Assembly (NCBI RefSeq): GCF_007858285.1
Contig: NZ_VFIL01000001.1
Coordinates: forward strand, 558,001 to 622,000
DNA: 64,000 nt
From: Pseudomonas brenneri
GTDB taxonomy: Bacteria; Pseudomonadota; Gammaproteobacteria; Pseudomonadales; Pseudomonadaceae
Direction: 5' to 3'
The notes beneath the pieces were generated by a model. It had not been told where the DNA came from. It saw only the letters and a list, made by a program, of their open reading frames with translations, and searched no databases. Positions 43,185 to 53,833 of this stretch are shown here, one piece after another; the first letter of the stretch is position 1; every line of letters starts with the position of its first letter. A program made the translations under genes and the position numbers.

Positions 43185-44585
43185 ATGATTGGAAAACCAA
43201 CGCGCCTACTCTTGGCGAGCCTCTCGATAGTGCTGAGCACCGGCGCCTGGGCGGACTTTACCGCCACCCCCAGTGAAGCCCGGGCCATTGCCAAGGAAGC
43301 CTATCTGTATGGCTTCCCGGTGGTGGAAATGTACAAGACCCTCTACACCCAGGCGGTGGACAAGGGCGGCGTCAACTTCAAGGCACCGTTCAATAAAATC
43401 GGCAACACCGCCAAGGTCTTCACGCCCAAGGACACGGCATTCGTCACCCCCAATTCGGACACGCCCTACTCCTTTGTCTGGCTGGACCTGCGCCGTGAAC
43501 CGGTGGTGCTGACCCTGCCGAAAATCGAGGACAGCCGTTACTACTCCGTGCAGTTGATCGACCTCTATACCCAGAACTTCGCCTACCTGGGCACCCGCAG
43601 CACCGGCAACAATGGCGGGCACTACATGGTCGCCGGGCCCAACTGGAAGGGCCAGCAGCCGGTGGATGTGGACCGTGTGGTCTACAGCGAAAGCAATATC
43701 GCCTACGCGCTGTATCGCACCCAGTTGTTCGATGACAAGGACCTGGCCAAGGTCAAGCAGATCCAGGGCGGCTACAAAGTCCAGCCCCTGAGCAGCTACG
43801 TCAAACAGGCAGCGCCTGCCAAGGTGCCGAAGATCGAATGGCCCAAGCCGGTCGCCGACATGAGCGACAGCCCGCAACTGTTCCGCTACCTGAACTTCAT
43901 GCTGGCCTTCGCTGCGCCCCAGGACAGTGAAAAAGACCTGCTGGCGCGCTTTGCCAAGATCGGTATCGCCCCTGGTGCGCCGTTCAAGGTCGCGCAACTC
44001 AGCGCCGAACAGCGCAAGGCCCTGGAAGACGGCATCGCCGACGGCAAGGCCGAGTTTGCAACCTTCAAAAAGGACAAGGTCGATACCCACCAAATCACCA
44101 GCGGCGATCTGTTCGGCAGCCGCGATCACCTGAAAAACAACTACCTGTACCGCTACGCCGGTGCCGACATGGGGATTTTTGGCAACTCCACCGATGAAGC
44201 GGCCTACATGAGCTACTTCGTCGACAGTGAAGGCAAGCCGGCCAACGGCGCGAAGCACAGCTACACGCTGCATTTCGCCAAGGACCAGTTGCCGCCCGCC
44301 GACGCGTTCTGGTCGCTGACCCTGTACAACGGCAAAAACAAGCTGCTGGTGGCCAACCACAAGAAACGCTACCTGATCAACTCGCGGATGTTGCCCGAGC
44401 TGAAACTTGATGCCGATGGGGGCTTGACCCTCAAGGTCCAGCACCACGAGCCCCCAAAAGCCGAACAAAGCAACTGGCTGCCGGCGCCCCCCGGCCCGTT
44501 CTACGCAATCCTGCGCATTTACCTGCCCAAGCCTGAGGTGGGTAACGGCCAGTGGAAGCTACCGCCGCTGACCCCGATAAAATAA
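43185..44585 (+). CDS. DUF1254/DUF1214 exported protein
   Basis: A 466-residue periplasmic protein with a signal peptide (LLLASLSIVLSTGAWA). The N-terminal DUF1254 domain is marked by AKEAYLYGFPVVEMYKTLYTQ and FVTPNSDTPYSFVWLDLR, and the C-terminal DUF1214 domain by SYTLHFAKDQLPPADAFWSLTLYN and SRMLPELKLDADGGLTL. No catalytic function is established for the family, though members cluster with carbohydrate or lipid hydrolases. The ATG at 43185 follows AAGGAAGGA; the open TTG at 43164 is part of that region. The gap to the next gene is 45 bp. Confidence 0.87.
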   Translation: MIGKPTRLLLASLSIVLSTGAWADFTATPSEARAIAKEAYLYGFPVVEMYKTLYTQAVDKGGVNFKAPFNKIGNTAKVFTPKDTAFVTPNSDTPYSFVWLDLRREPVVLTLPKIEDSRYYSVQLIDLYTQNFAYLGTRSTGNNGGHYMVAGPNWKGQQPVDVDRVVYSESNIAYALYRTQLFDDKDLAKVKQIQGGYKVQPLSSYVKQAAPAKVPKIEWPKPVADMSDSPQLFRYLNFMLAFAAPQDSEKDLLARFAKIGIAPGAPFKVAQLSAEQRKALEDGIADGKAEFATFKKDKVDTHQITSGDLFGSRDHLKNNYLYRYAGADMGIFGNSTDEAAYMSYFVDSEGKPANGAKHSYTLHFAKDQLPPADAFWSLTLYNGKNKLLVANHKKRYLINSRMLPELKLDADGGLTLKVQHHEPPKAEQSNWLPAPPGPFYAILRIYLPKPEVGNGQWKLPPLTPIK

Positions 44586-44630
44586 CCACCCAACGATCCC
44601 TGACGTCAGGCCGAAACAAGGAGTAGAGCC

Positions 44631-45536
44631 ATGGTTTCACGCAGTCAACTGAGTGCATTCGCTACCGCCACACTGGCGCTGATGCCGGGGATGGGGTTTG
44701 CCGACAACGCCAGGGATTGGCAGAACACCCCCACGGACCTGAATATGCTGTTCGGTTACTACAACCGGGTCGACACCAACACGCCCATCGACACCACGTT
44801 GCCGATCGATGGTTTGTCGCTCAACGCCGATGTGTATCTGTTGCGCTACGCCCGCTCGTTCGGCATCGACGGGCGCAACAGTGCCATTCAGCTTATCCAG
44901 CCCTATGCCGACGTTTCGGCATCCTTCGACAACGCGCGCTTCTTCGATGGCACCAAGCACAACGGCGGCATGGGCGATGCCCAGGTGGTGTTCGCGCACA
45001 ATATCTTCGGCGGCCCGGCGCTGACCGCTGCGGAGTTTGCCAACTGGAAACCCGAAACCTTCCTCACTGGCGCCGTGTGGCTCACTGTACCGACTGGCGA
45101 CTATGACAAGGACCGCGTGATCAACATCGGCGCCAACCGCTGGGTGGTCAAGCCGGAGCTGGGTTTTGGCACGCCGTTCGGCCCCACCTGGCTGGAAATC
45201 AATACCTGGGTCTCGCTGTTTGGCGACAACGACGAGTACCACGGCAACAGCAAGCTGGAGCAAAAGCCGCTGTACGCCATCGAGGGCCACTACAGCTACA
45301 CCATCAACCGCGCGCTTTGGGCGTCGCTGGATGCCACCTACAGCCGTGGCGGCGAAAGCAAGATCGACGGCATCTGGCAGGACAACAAGCAGGAAAACGG
45401 CCTGTTGGGAGCCAGCCTCGGTTTTATGCTAACACCGCAGTTCGGTGGGCTGCTGGCCTATTCCGACACGATTGCCGAGCGACGCGGTTCGCCAGACGTG
45501 AACACCTGGACCTTGCGCATGCAATACGTGTGGTAA
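44631..45536 (+). CDS. Outer-membrane protein of the phenol-degradation MetA (Phenol_MetA_deg) family
   Basis: A 301-residue protein with signal peptide (LSAFATATLALMPGMGFA) and a chain of amphipathic beta-strands: LNMLFGYYNRVD, LNADVYLLRYARSFGI, IQLIQPYADVSA, FLTGAVWLTVPTGDYD, ending in NTWTLRMQYVW with a C-terminal aromatic residue, the usual outer-membrane insertion signal. Family members are presumed channels for hydrophobic substrates. AAGGAG precedes the ATG. Together with the 42295 product it gives the locus two outer-membrane proteins. Confidence 0.82.
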   Translation: MVSRSQLSAFATATLALMPGMGFADNARDWQNTPTDLNMLFGYYNRVDTNTPIDTTLPIDGLSLNADVYLLRYARSFGIDGRNSAIQLIQPYADVSASFDNARFFDGTKHNGGMGDAQVVFAHNIFGGPALTAAEFANWKPETFLTGAVWLTVPTGDYDKDRVINIGANRWVVKPELGFGTPFGPTWLEINTWVSLFGDNDEYHGNSKLEQKPLYAIEGHYSYTINRALWASLDATYSRGGESKIDGIWQDNKQENGLLGASLGFMLTPQFGGLLAYSDTIAERRGSPDVNTWTLRMQYVW

Positions 45537-45556
45537 TCGCCCCAGTGAGGTAAGCC

Positions 45557-46297
45557 ATGTTGCGTTTTCATCGCATACACCGGTTATTGCTTGGCTTGCT
45601 GCTTGTCAGCGGCGGGGCCGTGGCCGCTGAACTGGAGCCCAAGGCCCTGGCTGCCCTGGAGCAGATGGGCAGCTACCTGCGTGGTTTGCAGCAGTTGCGT
45701 ATCGACGCCGACAGCCGCACCGACCAGGTCCTGGAAAACGGCCAGGTCATCGAGTTCAACCACCGGACCCACCTGCAGGCCAGGCGGCCCGATAAACTGC
45801 GGGTGCAGGTCGAACGCGATGGCAACCGCCGCAGCCTGTTCTACAACGGCCAGCGCTTTACCCTTTACGACAGCCGCAGCGGTTACTTCACCGAACAGGC
45901 CGCCCCCACGGACATCGCCAGCTTGCTCGCGCAATTGAGCGAGCGCTACGGCATCGAACTGCCCCTGGCCGACCTGTTCCGCTGGGACGCCAATACCGCC
46001 AAGGTCGCAGGCCTGAGTGATGCCCTGTGGATCGATCAGCAAACCCTCGACGGCCAAGTGTGCGATCACTATGCGTACCGACAACCGGATATCGACTGGC
46101 AACTGTGGATTCGCCAGGGCCCGCAGCCACTGCCGTGCCGCCTGGTGATCAGCCGCCGCGACAGCGCCGAACAGCCACGCCACAGCGTTGACTACCGCTG
46201 GCAACTTGACGCCCCGAGCAACGATCGGGACTTTGAGTTCACCCCACCGGCCGGCGCCCGGGCAATCCCCCTGGCCCCCGCAGGAGCCCAGCCATGA
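45557..46297 (+). CDS. DUF2092 periplasmic protein
   Basis: A 246-residue exported protein (signal LLLGLLLVSGGAVAA). The mature sequence fits DUF2092: ALEQMGSYLRGLQQLRIDADS, RPDKLRVQVERDGNRRSLFYNGQRFTLYD, and RLVISRRDSAEQPRHSVDYRWQ. This is the half-barrel fold related to LolA/LppX lipid carriers, so binding of a lipid or other hydrophobic molecule is an inference from fold. The 3' end overlaps the next gene by 4 bp (ATGA). Confidence 0.85.
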   Translation: MLRFHRIHRLLLGLLLVSGGAVAAELEPKALAALEQMGSYLRGLQQLRIDADSRTDQVLENGQVIEFNHRTHLQARRPDKLRVQVERDGNRRSLFYNGQRFTLYDSRSGYFTEQAAPTDIASLLAQLSERYGIELPLADLFRWDANTAKVAGLSDALWIDQQTLDGQVCDHYAYRQPDIDWQLWIRQGPQPLPCRLVISRRDSAEQPRHSVDYRWQLDAPSNDRDFEFTPPAGARAIPLAPAGAQP

Positions 46298-46845
46298 AGC
46301 CCACGGCAGCGGTGCTCACCGCCAGTTTGCTGCTGACGCTGTTCGACCCGCTGGCCGCCCAGGCCTGGCAGATGCGTGGCGGCGGTGGCGCACGGACATT
46401 CGTGGTGCCCCATGGTGGTGGCGGCTTCCATCCCCCGCCGCCCCACCCCATGCCGGCTCCCCGGCCACTGCCGCCCCATCCCGAACCGCACCCACAACCG
46501 GGACCACATCCTTATCCGGGGCCGCAGCCACATCCTCCGCCACCGCCGGGGCCACACCCGCAGCCTTATCCGGGGCCTGGGCCGCATCCCTATCCGATGC
46601 CGCCCCCGCCACCGCCACCACCACCGCCGCCAGATGACTGGTATCACCCCTGGGCTACGGCCGCCGTGATTGGCGCCACCACCGCCACGGTCCTGGCCAT
46701 CGGTACACGGGTCAACAGCGTGCCGGTGGACTGCGTGTCGGTTGTCGCCAATGGCGTGGCCTACCAGCATTGCGGGCCGACCTGGTACCAGCCGCATTAC
46801 GTCGGCAGCTCCGTGCAGTACATCGTGGTCGCCGCACCCTGGTGA
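46294..46845 (+). CDS. Secreted Pro/His-rich protein
   Basis: A 183-residue protein: signal peptide (AVLTASLLLTLFDPLAAQA), a low-complexity Pro/His/Gly stretch of about 75 residues (roughly 40-115) built of PHP, PGPHP and PPPP units, then a compact C-terminal domain (WATAAVIGATTATVLAIGTRV, VNSVPVDCVSVVANGVAYQHC, WYQPHYVGSSVQYIVV) with two cysteines that could pair. The dozen or more histidines spaced by prolines suggest metal binding, which would fit a metal-loading role for the adjacent MoxR module. No named family for the repeat part. Coupled to the DUF2092 gene by ATGA. Confidence 0.75.
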   Translation: MKPTAAVLTASLLLTLFDPLAAQAWQMRGGGGARTFVVPHGGGGFHPPPPHPMPAPRPLPPHPEPHPQPGPHPYPGPQPHPPPPPGPHPQPYPGPGPHPYPMPPPPPPPPPPPDDWYHPWATAAVIGATTATVLAIGTRVNSVPVDCVSVVANGVAYQHCGPTWYQPHYVGSSVQYIVVAAPW

Positions 46846-46869
46846 TCCCTTGCCTCAAGGACGATTGTG

Positions 46870-47840
<971 letters not shown>

Positions 47841-47844
<4 letters not shown>

Positions 47845-48764
47845 ACGCCGACGGCCAGGTCTACGTGTCCCTCGGGCAGTTGATGGCCCTGCAGTTCCAG
47901 GCACGGGGCTTGAGTTTCATTGCGCGCCAACCCCGGGGCAGCCTCCTGGCGGGCAACCATGCCTCCAGGCTGCGCGGGCGCGGCCTGAACTTCGACGAGC
48001 TGCGGCGCTATCAACCCGGCGACGATTTGCGTCACCTCGACTGGCGGGCGTCCCTGCGCACCGGCAAGCCGGTGGTGCGGTCCTTTACCGAGGAACGCGA
48101 CCGCCCGGCCTTGATCGTGGTCGACCAACGCATGTCGATGTTCTTTGGCTCGGTGCGCAGTTTCAAATCGGCAGTCGCCGCCGAGTTGGGGGCGCTGGCG
48201 GCGTGGATGGTATTCGGCGCGGGCGACCGGGTTGGCGGCGTGGTGTTCAACGATGAGCGCATCGACGCCGTGGCCCCGCTGCGCAGCCGCAAGCGGGTCG
48301 AAGCCCTGTGCAGCCGCATCGTGCAGCATAACCAGGCGCTCAACGCCAGCAATCCCGACCATGAAGGCGACGGGCAACTGGACAAGGTCTTGCAGCAGTG
48401 CCTGGCCCTGGCCGGGCATGACCATTTGATCTGCATCGTCAGCGACTTTGCCGGCGCCGGGCCGCGCACCCTGCAGCTGTTGCGGCAACTGTCGGCCCAC
48501 AATGATGTGATCGCCCTGCAAGTCTACGATCCACTGGCCCTCAACGTGCCCAGGACCGGCCAACTGCGCGTGACCCAGGGCCAGCTGCAAGTGGAGCTGG
48601 CGGTGCAGAAACAGCAGGTGCGCCAACCCTTGGGGGATTTTCTGGGCGGGCGCTTGAAGGCTGTCGCCAGCCTGTTACGCCGCAGCCAGGTGCCGTTGCT
48701 GATGTTCAGCACCGCGCTGCCCGCCGCCGATCAGTTGCGTGACGAACTGGGCAGGCGTCGTTGA
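47841..48764 (+). CDS. DUF58 domain protein
   Basis: A 307-residue protein with the DUF58 signature GRGLNFDELRRYQPGDDLRHLDWRASLRTGKPVVRSFTEERD followed by a degenerate VWA-like fold (LIVVDQRMSMFFG, LICIVSDFAGAGPRTLQLL). No membrane helix. In MoxR operons this protein (MxaS in methylotrophs) is the partner that binds the ATPase. Start overlaps the moxR stop by 4 bp (ATGA). Confidence 0.92.
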
Positions 48765-49231
48765 ACAGCCAGGTGCCGAGCATCGAACAGCTGCAAGAGC
48801 TGGGCTTGCCCGCGCCCGTCAGCTATTGGCCGCAGACCTGGGGCTGGTGGGTCCTGCTGGGGCTGCTGGTCCTGGGCCTGTTGGCGTGGGCAGCACGGGC
48901 CTGGTTGAAATGGCGACGCAATGCCTATCGCCGTGAAGCCCTGGCGCGACTGGATGCCCTGGACGATCTACGCGAGCTGCCAACGCTGCTCAAGCGCGTG
49001 GCCCTGTCGATGCCCCTGGCACCCGAGGAACAGCAACGCGTGCCGACCCTGAGTGGCGCCCAGTGGCAAGCCTTCCTGCAACGCCATGGCGGCGCGGATG
49101 TGCCGGCAGACCTCAGCCGGCAACTGGCCGAGTTGGCTTACGCCCCGGCTGACGCGCTGTCGCCGGAACAACGCACACGCCTGCTGGCCCAATGCCGAAC
49201 CTGGGTGGAGGCTCATCATGTGGCAGCTTGA
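48761..49231 (+). CDS. DUF4381 membrane protein
   Basis: A 156-residue protein with one membrane helix near the N-terminus (WWVLLGLLVLGLLAWAARAWL, about 28-48) and a basic, helical cytosolic domain (RREALARLDALDDLRELPTLLKRVALS, ARLLAQCRTW). The match is to DUF4381, found only in MoxR/Bat-type operons between the DUF58 and VWA genes. The start is TTG at 48761, overlapping the previous stop (TTGA). It probably anchors the ATPase complex to the inner membrane. Confidence 0.88.
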   Translation: MNSQVPSIEQLQELGLPAPVSYWPQTWGWWVLLGLLVLGLLAWAARAWLKWRRNAYRREALARLDALDDLRELPTLLKRVALSMPLAPEEQQRVPTLSGAQWQAFLQRHGGADVPADLSRQLAELAYAPADALSPEQRTRLLAQCRTWVEAHHVAA

Positions 49232-50219
49232 TTACCCCTGGCTGTTGCTCCTGCTGCCATTGCCCTGGCTGGCCTGGCGTTACCTGCCCGACTACCGCGA
49301 GGCGCGCAGCGCCGTACGTGTACCGTTTTTTACGGGTATGAGCCGTGCAGTGGGGCAAAAACCTGCGGCCAGTGGCAGCCAAGGCAATCGCGCGCAACTG
49401 ATGCTCAACCTGTTGGTGTGGAGCCTGCTGGTGCTGGCCATCGCCCGCCCGGTCTGGGTCGAAAAACCCATCGAACGCCAACAGCCGGTGCGCGACCTGA
49501 TGCTCGCCATCGACATATCCCAGTCCATGCAGACCGAGGATTTCACCGACGCCAGTGGCCAGAAAATCGACCGTCTGACGGCGGTCAAGCAAGTGGTGCA
49601 GGGGTTTATCCAGCGCCGCAAGGATGATCGCCTGGGCCTGATCCTGTTTGGCAGCGGCGCCTATCCCCAGGCGCCATTGACCCTGGACCATGCCAGCCTG
49701 GCGCTGTTGCTCGATGACAGCGGCATCGGCATGGCCGGGCCCAACACCGCAATTGGCGATGCCATCGGCTTGAGCCTGAAACTGCTGGACGCGGCCCACG
49801 AACAGGAAAAAGTGCTGATCCTGCTCACCGACGGCAACGACACCAGCAGCGCCATCACCCCGGAACACGCGGCCAGCATGGCGGCAGCCAAAGGCGTGGT
49901 GATCCATACCATCGGCATTGGCGACCCGAGTGCGTCGGGCGAAGCCAAGGTCAACCTCAGTGCCTTGCAGCAGATTGCCGAAACCACGGGCGGACGTTAT
50001 TTGCGTGCCGAAAACCGCGACACCCTGGACCAGGTCTACGCCACCCTGGACCAACTCACCCCCCATCAAGTGAAAACCCTCAGCCACCAGCCCAAGCGCG
50101 ATCTGTTCTGGCTGCCGCTGACCGCGGCCCTGAGCCTGTTTGCGCTGTATCACCTGATTGCCGCCGCATGGCCGCACCGCCCAAGACGGGAGGCCGCTGA
50201 TGGCGTTCAACCTCAGTGA
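49218..50219 (+). CDS. VWA-domain membrane protein, BatA-like
   Basis: A 333-residue inner-membrane protein: TM1 (YPWLLLLLPLPWLAWRY), TM2 (LMLNLLVWSLLVLAIARPVW), a periplasmic von Willebrand A domain with an intact metal-ion site (AIDISQSM, DxSxS; later LILLTDGNDTS), and a C-terminal TM (FWLPLTAALSLFALYHLI). Layout equals BatA. The ATG at 49218 follows GGAGG by 6 nt and lies inside the end of the DUF4381 gene; an upstream extension of the frame is ignored. It overlaps the next VWA gene by 20 bp. Confidence 0.92.
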   Translation: MWQLDYPWLLLLLPLPWLAWRYLPDYREARSAVRVPFFTGMSRAVGQKPAASGSQGNRAQLMLNLLVWSLLVLAIARPVWVEKPIERQQPVRDLMLAIDISQSMQTEDFTDASGQKIDRLTAVKQVVQGFIQRRKDDRLGLILFGSGAYPQAPLTLDHASLALLLDDSGIGMAGPNTAIGDAIGLSLKLLDAAHEQEKVLILLTDGNDTSSAITPEHAASMAAAKGVVIHTIGIGDPSASGEAKVNLSALQQIAETTGGRYLRAENRDTLDQVYATLDQLTPHQVKTLSHQPKRDLFWLPLTAALSLFALYHLIAAAWPHRPRREAADGVQPQ

Positions 50220-51711
50220 CTTGCACTTGCTGCGCCCGGCCTGGCTGTTGCTGGCGCTGATCGGCGTGCTGTTGCCGATGCTGTGGCGGCGCAGCCGCGA
50301 TCTGCAACACCGTCTGCGCGGCAATATTGCGCCCCATCTGTTACCACATCTGCTGTTGATGCCCAGCGACCCCCACCGCCTGCGGCCCGTACATCTGGCC
50401 AGTGCGCTGTTGGTGCTCGGCGCCCTCGCCGCTGCCGGGCCGACCTGGGAACAGGACCGCCCGGACTTCCTGGAAAACCGTGCGCCGTTGATCATTGCCC
50501 TCGACCTGTCGCCGTCCATGGACACTATCGACGTGCCACCCACCCGCCTCGAAGCGGCCAAGCACACATTGCACGACCTGATTGCGCGCCGCAGCGGCGC
50601 ACGCACCGCGCTGATCGTCTACGCCGGCAGTGCGCACCTGGTATTGCCGCCCACCGATGACCCGGCATTACTGGACAGCTTTATCCAGGCCTTGAGCAGC
50701 GACTTGCTCACCCGGCCGGGCAAGGACGTGGCCGGGGTTATCGCGCAGGCCAAGCGCCTGCTGGCGGCAGAGCAAGCCCCCGGTACCCTGCTGCTGATAA
50801 GTGACGGTGCCGACGTCACGCAACTGTCGCGCCTCAAGGCGTTATTGGCCGACAGCCCGCTGCAAGTATTGATCCTGGCCGTAGGCAGCAATCCCGCCAG
50901 CTTTGACGCCCCGGCCCTGAAACAACTGGCTGCTGCCACCGACGCACCACTGGGCAGCCTGACCCTCAATGACGACGATCTCGACTGGGTGGAGCTGCAC
51001 GCCCAGCAGCATTTCCAGGATGCCGATGAGCAACAGCGCGCCCTGCAATGGAAAGACGCCGGTTACTGGCTCTGCTGGCCACTGTTGCTGGTGGCGCTGC
51101 TGTGCATTCGTCGCGGCTGGAGCCTGAACTGGGCTGCCGTGCTGCTGCTGGGGCTGCTCCTGCCACCCCAGCCTGCCCAGGCCAATGCCCTGGCCGATGC
51201 GTTCCTCACCGCCGATCAACAGGGGCGCTGGGCCTTTGAGCACCATCACTACCCCGCCGCCGCCCAACTGTTTGTCGACCCCTACTGGAAAGGCATCGCC
51301 GCCTACAACGCCGCCGACTATGACCTGGCCCTGGCCACCTTCGCCCAACTCGACACCGCGCAGGCAGCGTTCTACCAGGGCAATATCTACGTGCGCCGCT
51401 TCAAGTTCGACCAGGCCATCAGCGCCTATCAGCAAGCCTTACAACACCAGCCGGACTTTCCCCAGGCCAGCGCCAACCTGGCATTGGCCATAGCCTTGAA
51501 AAAAGACACCGAAAGCGCAGCCGACAACACCCCCGAGGTCAAGCCCGACGCCCTCAAGTTCGACAAGACGCCCGGCAAGGGCCAGACCAAGACGGTGCAG
51601 ACCGAACAGGCCAGCAGTGATGCCTTGTGGCTGCAGAACCTGAGCACTTCGCCGGCCAATTTCCTGCGACGTAAATTCAGCCTGCAAGATCAAGGTGCGG
51701 GCCATGAATAG
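50200..51711 (+). CDS. VWA-TPR fusion protein, BatB/BatC-like
   Basis: A 503-residue protein fusing BatB and BatC. TM helices at the N-terminus ([19 protein letters not shown]) and at [13 protein letters not shown], a VWA domain with intact metal site ([26 protein letters not shown]), a central double TM ([28 protein letters not shown]), then TPR repeats ([35 protein letters not shown]) and a charged tail. ATG 50200 follows GGGAGG. In many bacteria BatB and BatC are separate genes. It overlaps the BatD-like gene by 8 bp. Confidence 0.91.
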   Translation: MAFNLSDLHLLRPAWLLLALIGVLLPMLWRRSRDLQHRLRGNIAPHLLPHLLLMPSDPHRLRPVHLASALLVLGALAAAGPTWEQDRPDFLENRAPLIIALDLSPSMDTIDVPPTRLEAAKHTLHDLIARRSGARTALIVYAGSAHLVLPPTDDPALLDSFIQALSSDLLTRPGKDVAGVIAQAKRLLAAEQAPGTLLLISDGADVTQLSRLKALLADSPLQVLILAVGSNPASFDAPALKQLAAATDAPLGSLTLNDDDLDWVELHAQQHFQDADEQQRALQWKDAGYWLCWPLLLVALLCIRRGWSLNWAAVLLLGLLLPPQPAQANALADAFLTADQQGRWAFEHHHYPAAAQLFVDPYWKGIAAYNAADYDLALATFAQLDTAQAAFYQGNIYVRRFKFDQAISAYQQALQHQPDFPQASANLALAIALKKDTESAADNTPEVKPDALKFDKTPGKGQTKTVQTEQASSDALWLQNLSTSPANFLRRKFSLQDQGAGHE

Positions 51712-52759
51712 GTATGCCCTGCTCGGCCTGCTGTTCTGCGCCCCGCTCTGGGCGGGCGAGCCGCAACTCAAAGTGCAGGTGCAACTGCTGCCCGGCCCGC
51801 AGGTGGTGGTGGGCGAGCAAGTGCAGTTGCAGGTCGATGTGCTCACCGACACCTGGTTCACTGCCGCCGCCAGCCTGCCAGCCTTGCAATTACCGGGGGC
51901 GCGGGTGGATGCACCGGGCGGCGAGTCCGAGCACCTGACCCAGGTGATCGACGGCCAGACCTTCTTTGGCATGCGCTACCGCTACCGGATCACCCCCAAT
52001 GTGGCCCAAGACTTCAACGTGCCCTCCCTGACCATCAGTGCCCAGCCGGGCCAGGCCAGCGCCCCGTTGATCGCCCACAGCACACCACTGGCCTTCAAGG
52101 CCTCGCGACCGCCCGGTTTCGCCCCCGGCGAACACCTGCTGGTGGCCGCCGACGTGCGCCTGGCACAACAGCTCAGCACCTCGGCGAGCCCTTTGCACGT
52201 CGGCGACAGCCTGACCCGCACCGTCACCCTGCAAGCCGACAACACCCCGGCACTGTCCTTGGCCGCGCCACCCCAGGTTACGATTCAAGGCCTGCGTGCC
52301 TACCCACAGGCGCCCATGATCAGCAACCTGGATAACGGGCGCGGCACACTCACTGGCGGGCAGCGCGTGGATCGCTGGGTGTACCGGATCGAACAGGCGG
52401 GTCATTACCAACTACCCGCGATCCGCGTGAAATGGTGGGACAGCCGCAACCATCGCCTGCAAGTGGCGCAATTGCCGGCCATCAACGTCGAAGCCCTGGC
52501 CGGTAGCACCTACGCCCCGACCTTTTCCATCGCCCAAGACCTCAAGGACCTCGGCCAGCACAGCCGCTGGCAACTGTCGCGCCATGCCCTGGCCTGGAGC
52601 GCGGCGCTGGTGCTGCTGGCGCTCGCCGGCTACCTGCTCCGCGTGCTGTGGCCACGGGTTCCTCCTCTGTGGCGACGGGCCTGGACAACATTGCGCTGGA
52701 CCTGCCGTCAACTACGCTTGCAACCACTGAACCCTCGTCGCGAAAAGGATTTCCCATGA
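51704..52759 (+). CDS. BatD-like membrane protein
   Basis: A 351-residue protein with signal peptide ([14 protein letters not shown]), periplasmic beta-sandwich domains ([75 protein letters not shown]) and one C-terminal TM helix ([21 protein letters not shown]) with a short basic tail. It is shorter than BatD of Bacteroides/Leptospira (often about 550 residues), so part of the repeat region is missing. The ATG at 51704 lies inside the end of the previous gene. Its stop overlaps the HAD phosphatase start (ATGA). Confidence 0.85.
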   Translation: MNRYALLGLLFCAPLWAGEPQLKVQVQLLPGPQVVVGEQVQLQVDVLTDTWFTAAASLPALQLPGARVDAPGGESEHLTQVIDGQTFFGMRYRYRITPNVAQDFNVPSLTISAQPGQASAPLIAHSTPLAFKASRPPGFAPGEHLLVAADVRLAQQLSTSASPLHVGDSLTRTVTLQADNTPALSLAAPPQVTIQGLRAYPQAPMISNLDNGRGTLTGGQRVDRWVYRIEQAGHYQLPAIRVKWWDSRNHRLQVAQLPAINVEALAGSTYAPTFSIAQDLKDLGQHSRWQLSRHALAWSAALVLLALAGYLLRVLWPRVPPLWRRAWTTLRWTCRQLRLQPLNPRREKDFP

Positions 52760-53757
52760 CGTCTCTGCGCCGCACCCTGCCCTTGCTGCTGCTCCTGAGC
52801 TTCCCGGTGCTGGGCGCCGACCCACTGCCTTCCTGGAATGAGGGCCCGAGCAAACAGCACATCATCGAGTTCGTCCAGGCGGTGACCGCCGAGGGCTCGA
52901 CGGACTATGTCAAACCGGCCGAGCGCATCGCCGTGTTCGATAACGACGGCACTCTGTGGACCGAGCAACCGGCGTATTTCCAGGTGCTGTTCGCATTCGA
53001 TGAAATCAAACGCCTGGCGCCCCAGCATCCGGACTGGCGCACCACCCAGCCCTTCAAGGCAGTGCTGGAAAACGACCATCAGGCCCTGGCCCAGAGCGGC
53101 ATGGACGGCCTGCTGAAAATCATCGGCGCGACCCATACCGGGATCAGCACCGAGACCTTTATCGCCAATGCCAAGACCTGGTTGACCCAGGCCCGCCACC
53201 CGAAAACCGGCAAACCCTACACCGAGATGATCTACCAGCCGATGCTGGAAATGCTCGACTACCTGCGCAGCCAGCAATTCAAGACCTACATCGTCTCCGG
53301 CGGCGACACCGCATTCATGCGCGCCTTTGCCGAAGTGGTCTACGGCGTGCCGCCGGAACAGGTGATCGGCAGCACCTTCGTGACCCAGTTCCAGATCACC
53401 GACGGCACCCCGCACATCCTGCGCACTGCCAAGCTGGCCCACAACGACGATGGCCCGGGCAAGCCGGAAAGCATCGACGCGATCATCGGCCGGCGCCCGA
53501 TCCTGGCCTTCGGCAACTCCGACGGCGACCTGCAGATGCTGCAGTGGACGGCCGCTGGCAAAGGCAAACGCTTGATGGGGCTGGTGCACCACACCGACGC
53601 CACGCGCGAGTGGGCCTATGACCGCAAATCTTCCGTCGGGCGCCTGGACAAGGCGCTGGATGAGGCAAACACCCAAGGTTGGACCGTGGTGGATATGGCC
53701 GCCGAATGGCGCCGTATCTACCCCTTCGAGCCGGTGGTGCAACAGCAGGTGCAATAA
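52756..53757 (+). CDS. Exported HAD-family phosphatase
   Basis: A 333-residue haloacid-dehalogenase-superfamily hydrolase carrying a signal peptide ([14 protein letters not shown]), so it acts in the periplasm. Motif I is [16 protein letters not shown] (nucleophile Asp in DND), motif [12 protein letters not shown], motif [13 protein letters not shown] with metal-binding Asp; the cap between motifs I and II is large (about 100 residues). Similar proteins are phosphoserine-phosphatase-like. AAAAGGA precedes ATG 52756, which overlaps the batD stop, so its expression is tied to the MoxR/Bat module. Magnesium is needed by the family. Confidence 0.88.
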   Translation: MTSLRRTLPLLLLLSFPVLGADPLPSWNEGPSKQHIIEFVQAVTAEGSTDYVKPAERIAVFDNDGTLWTEQPAYFQVLFAFDEIKRLAPQHPDWRTTQPFKAVLENDHQALAQSGMDGLLKIIGATHTGISTETFIANAKTWLTQARHPKTGKPYTEMIYQPMLEMLDYLRSQQFKTYIVSGGDTAFMRAFAEVVYGVPPEQVIGSTFVTQFQITDGTPHILRTAKLAHNDDGPGKPESIDAIIGRRPILAFGNSDGDLQMLQWTAAGKGKRLMGLVHHTDATREWAYDRKSSVGRLDKALDEANTQGWTVVDMAAEWRRIYPFEPVVQQQVQ

Positions 53758-53833
53758 GAAAAGACGTCGCGATGGACTGTAATAAACGTTGGTCGCAGGT
53801 ACTGCGGCTCAAGCCGATATAGGAGCAGGTCTT

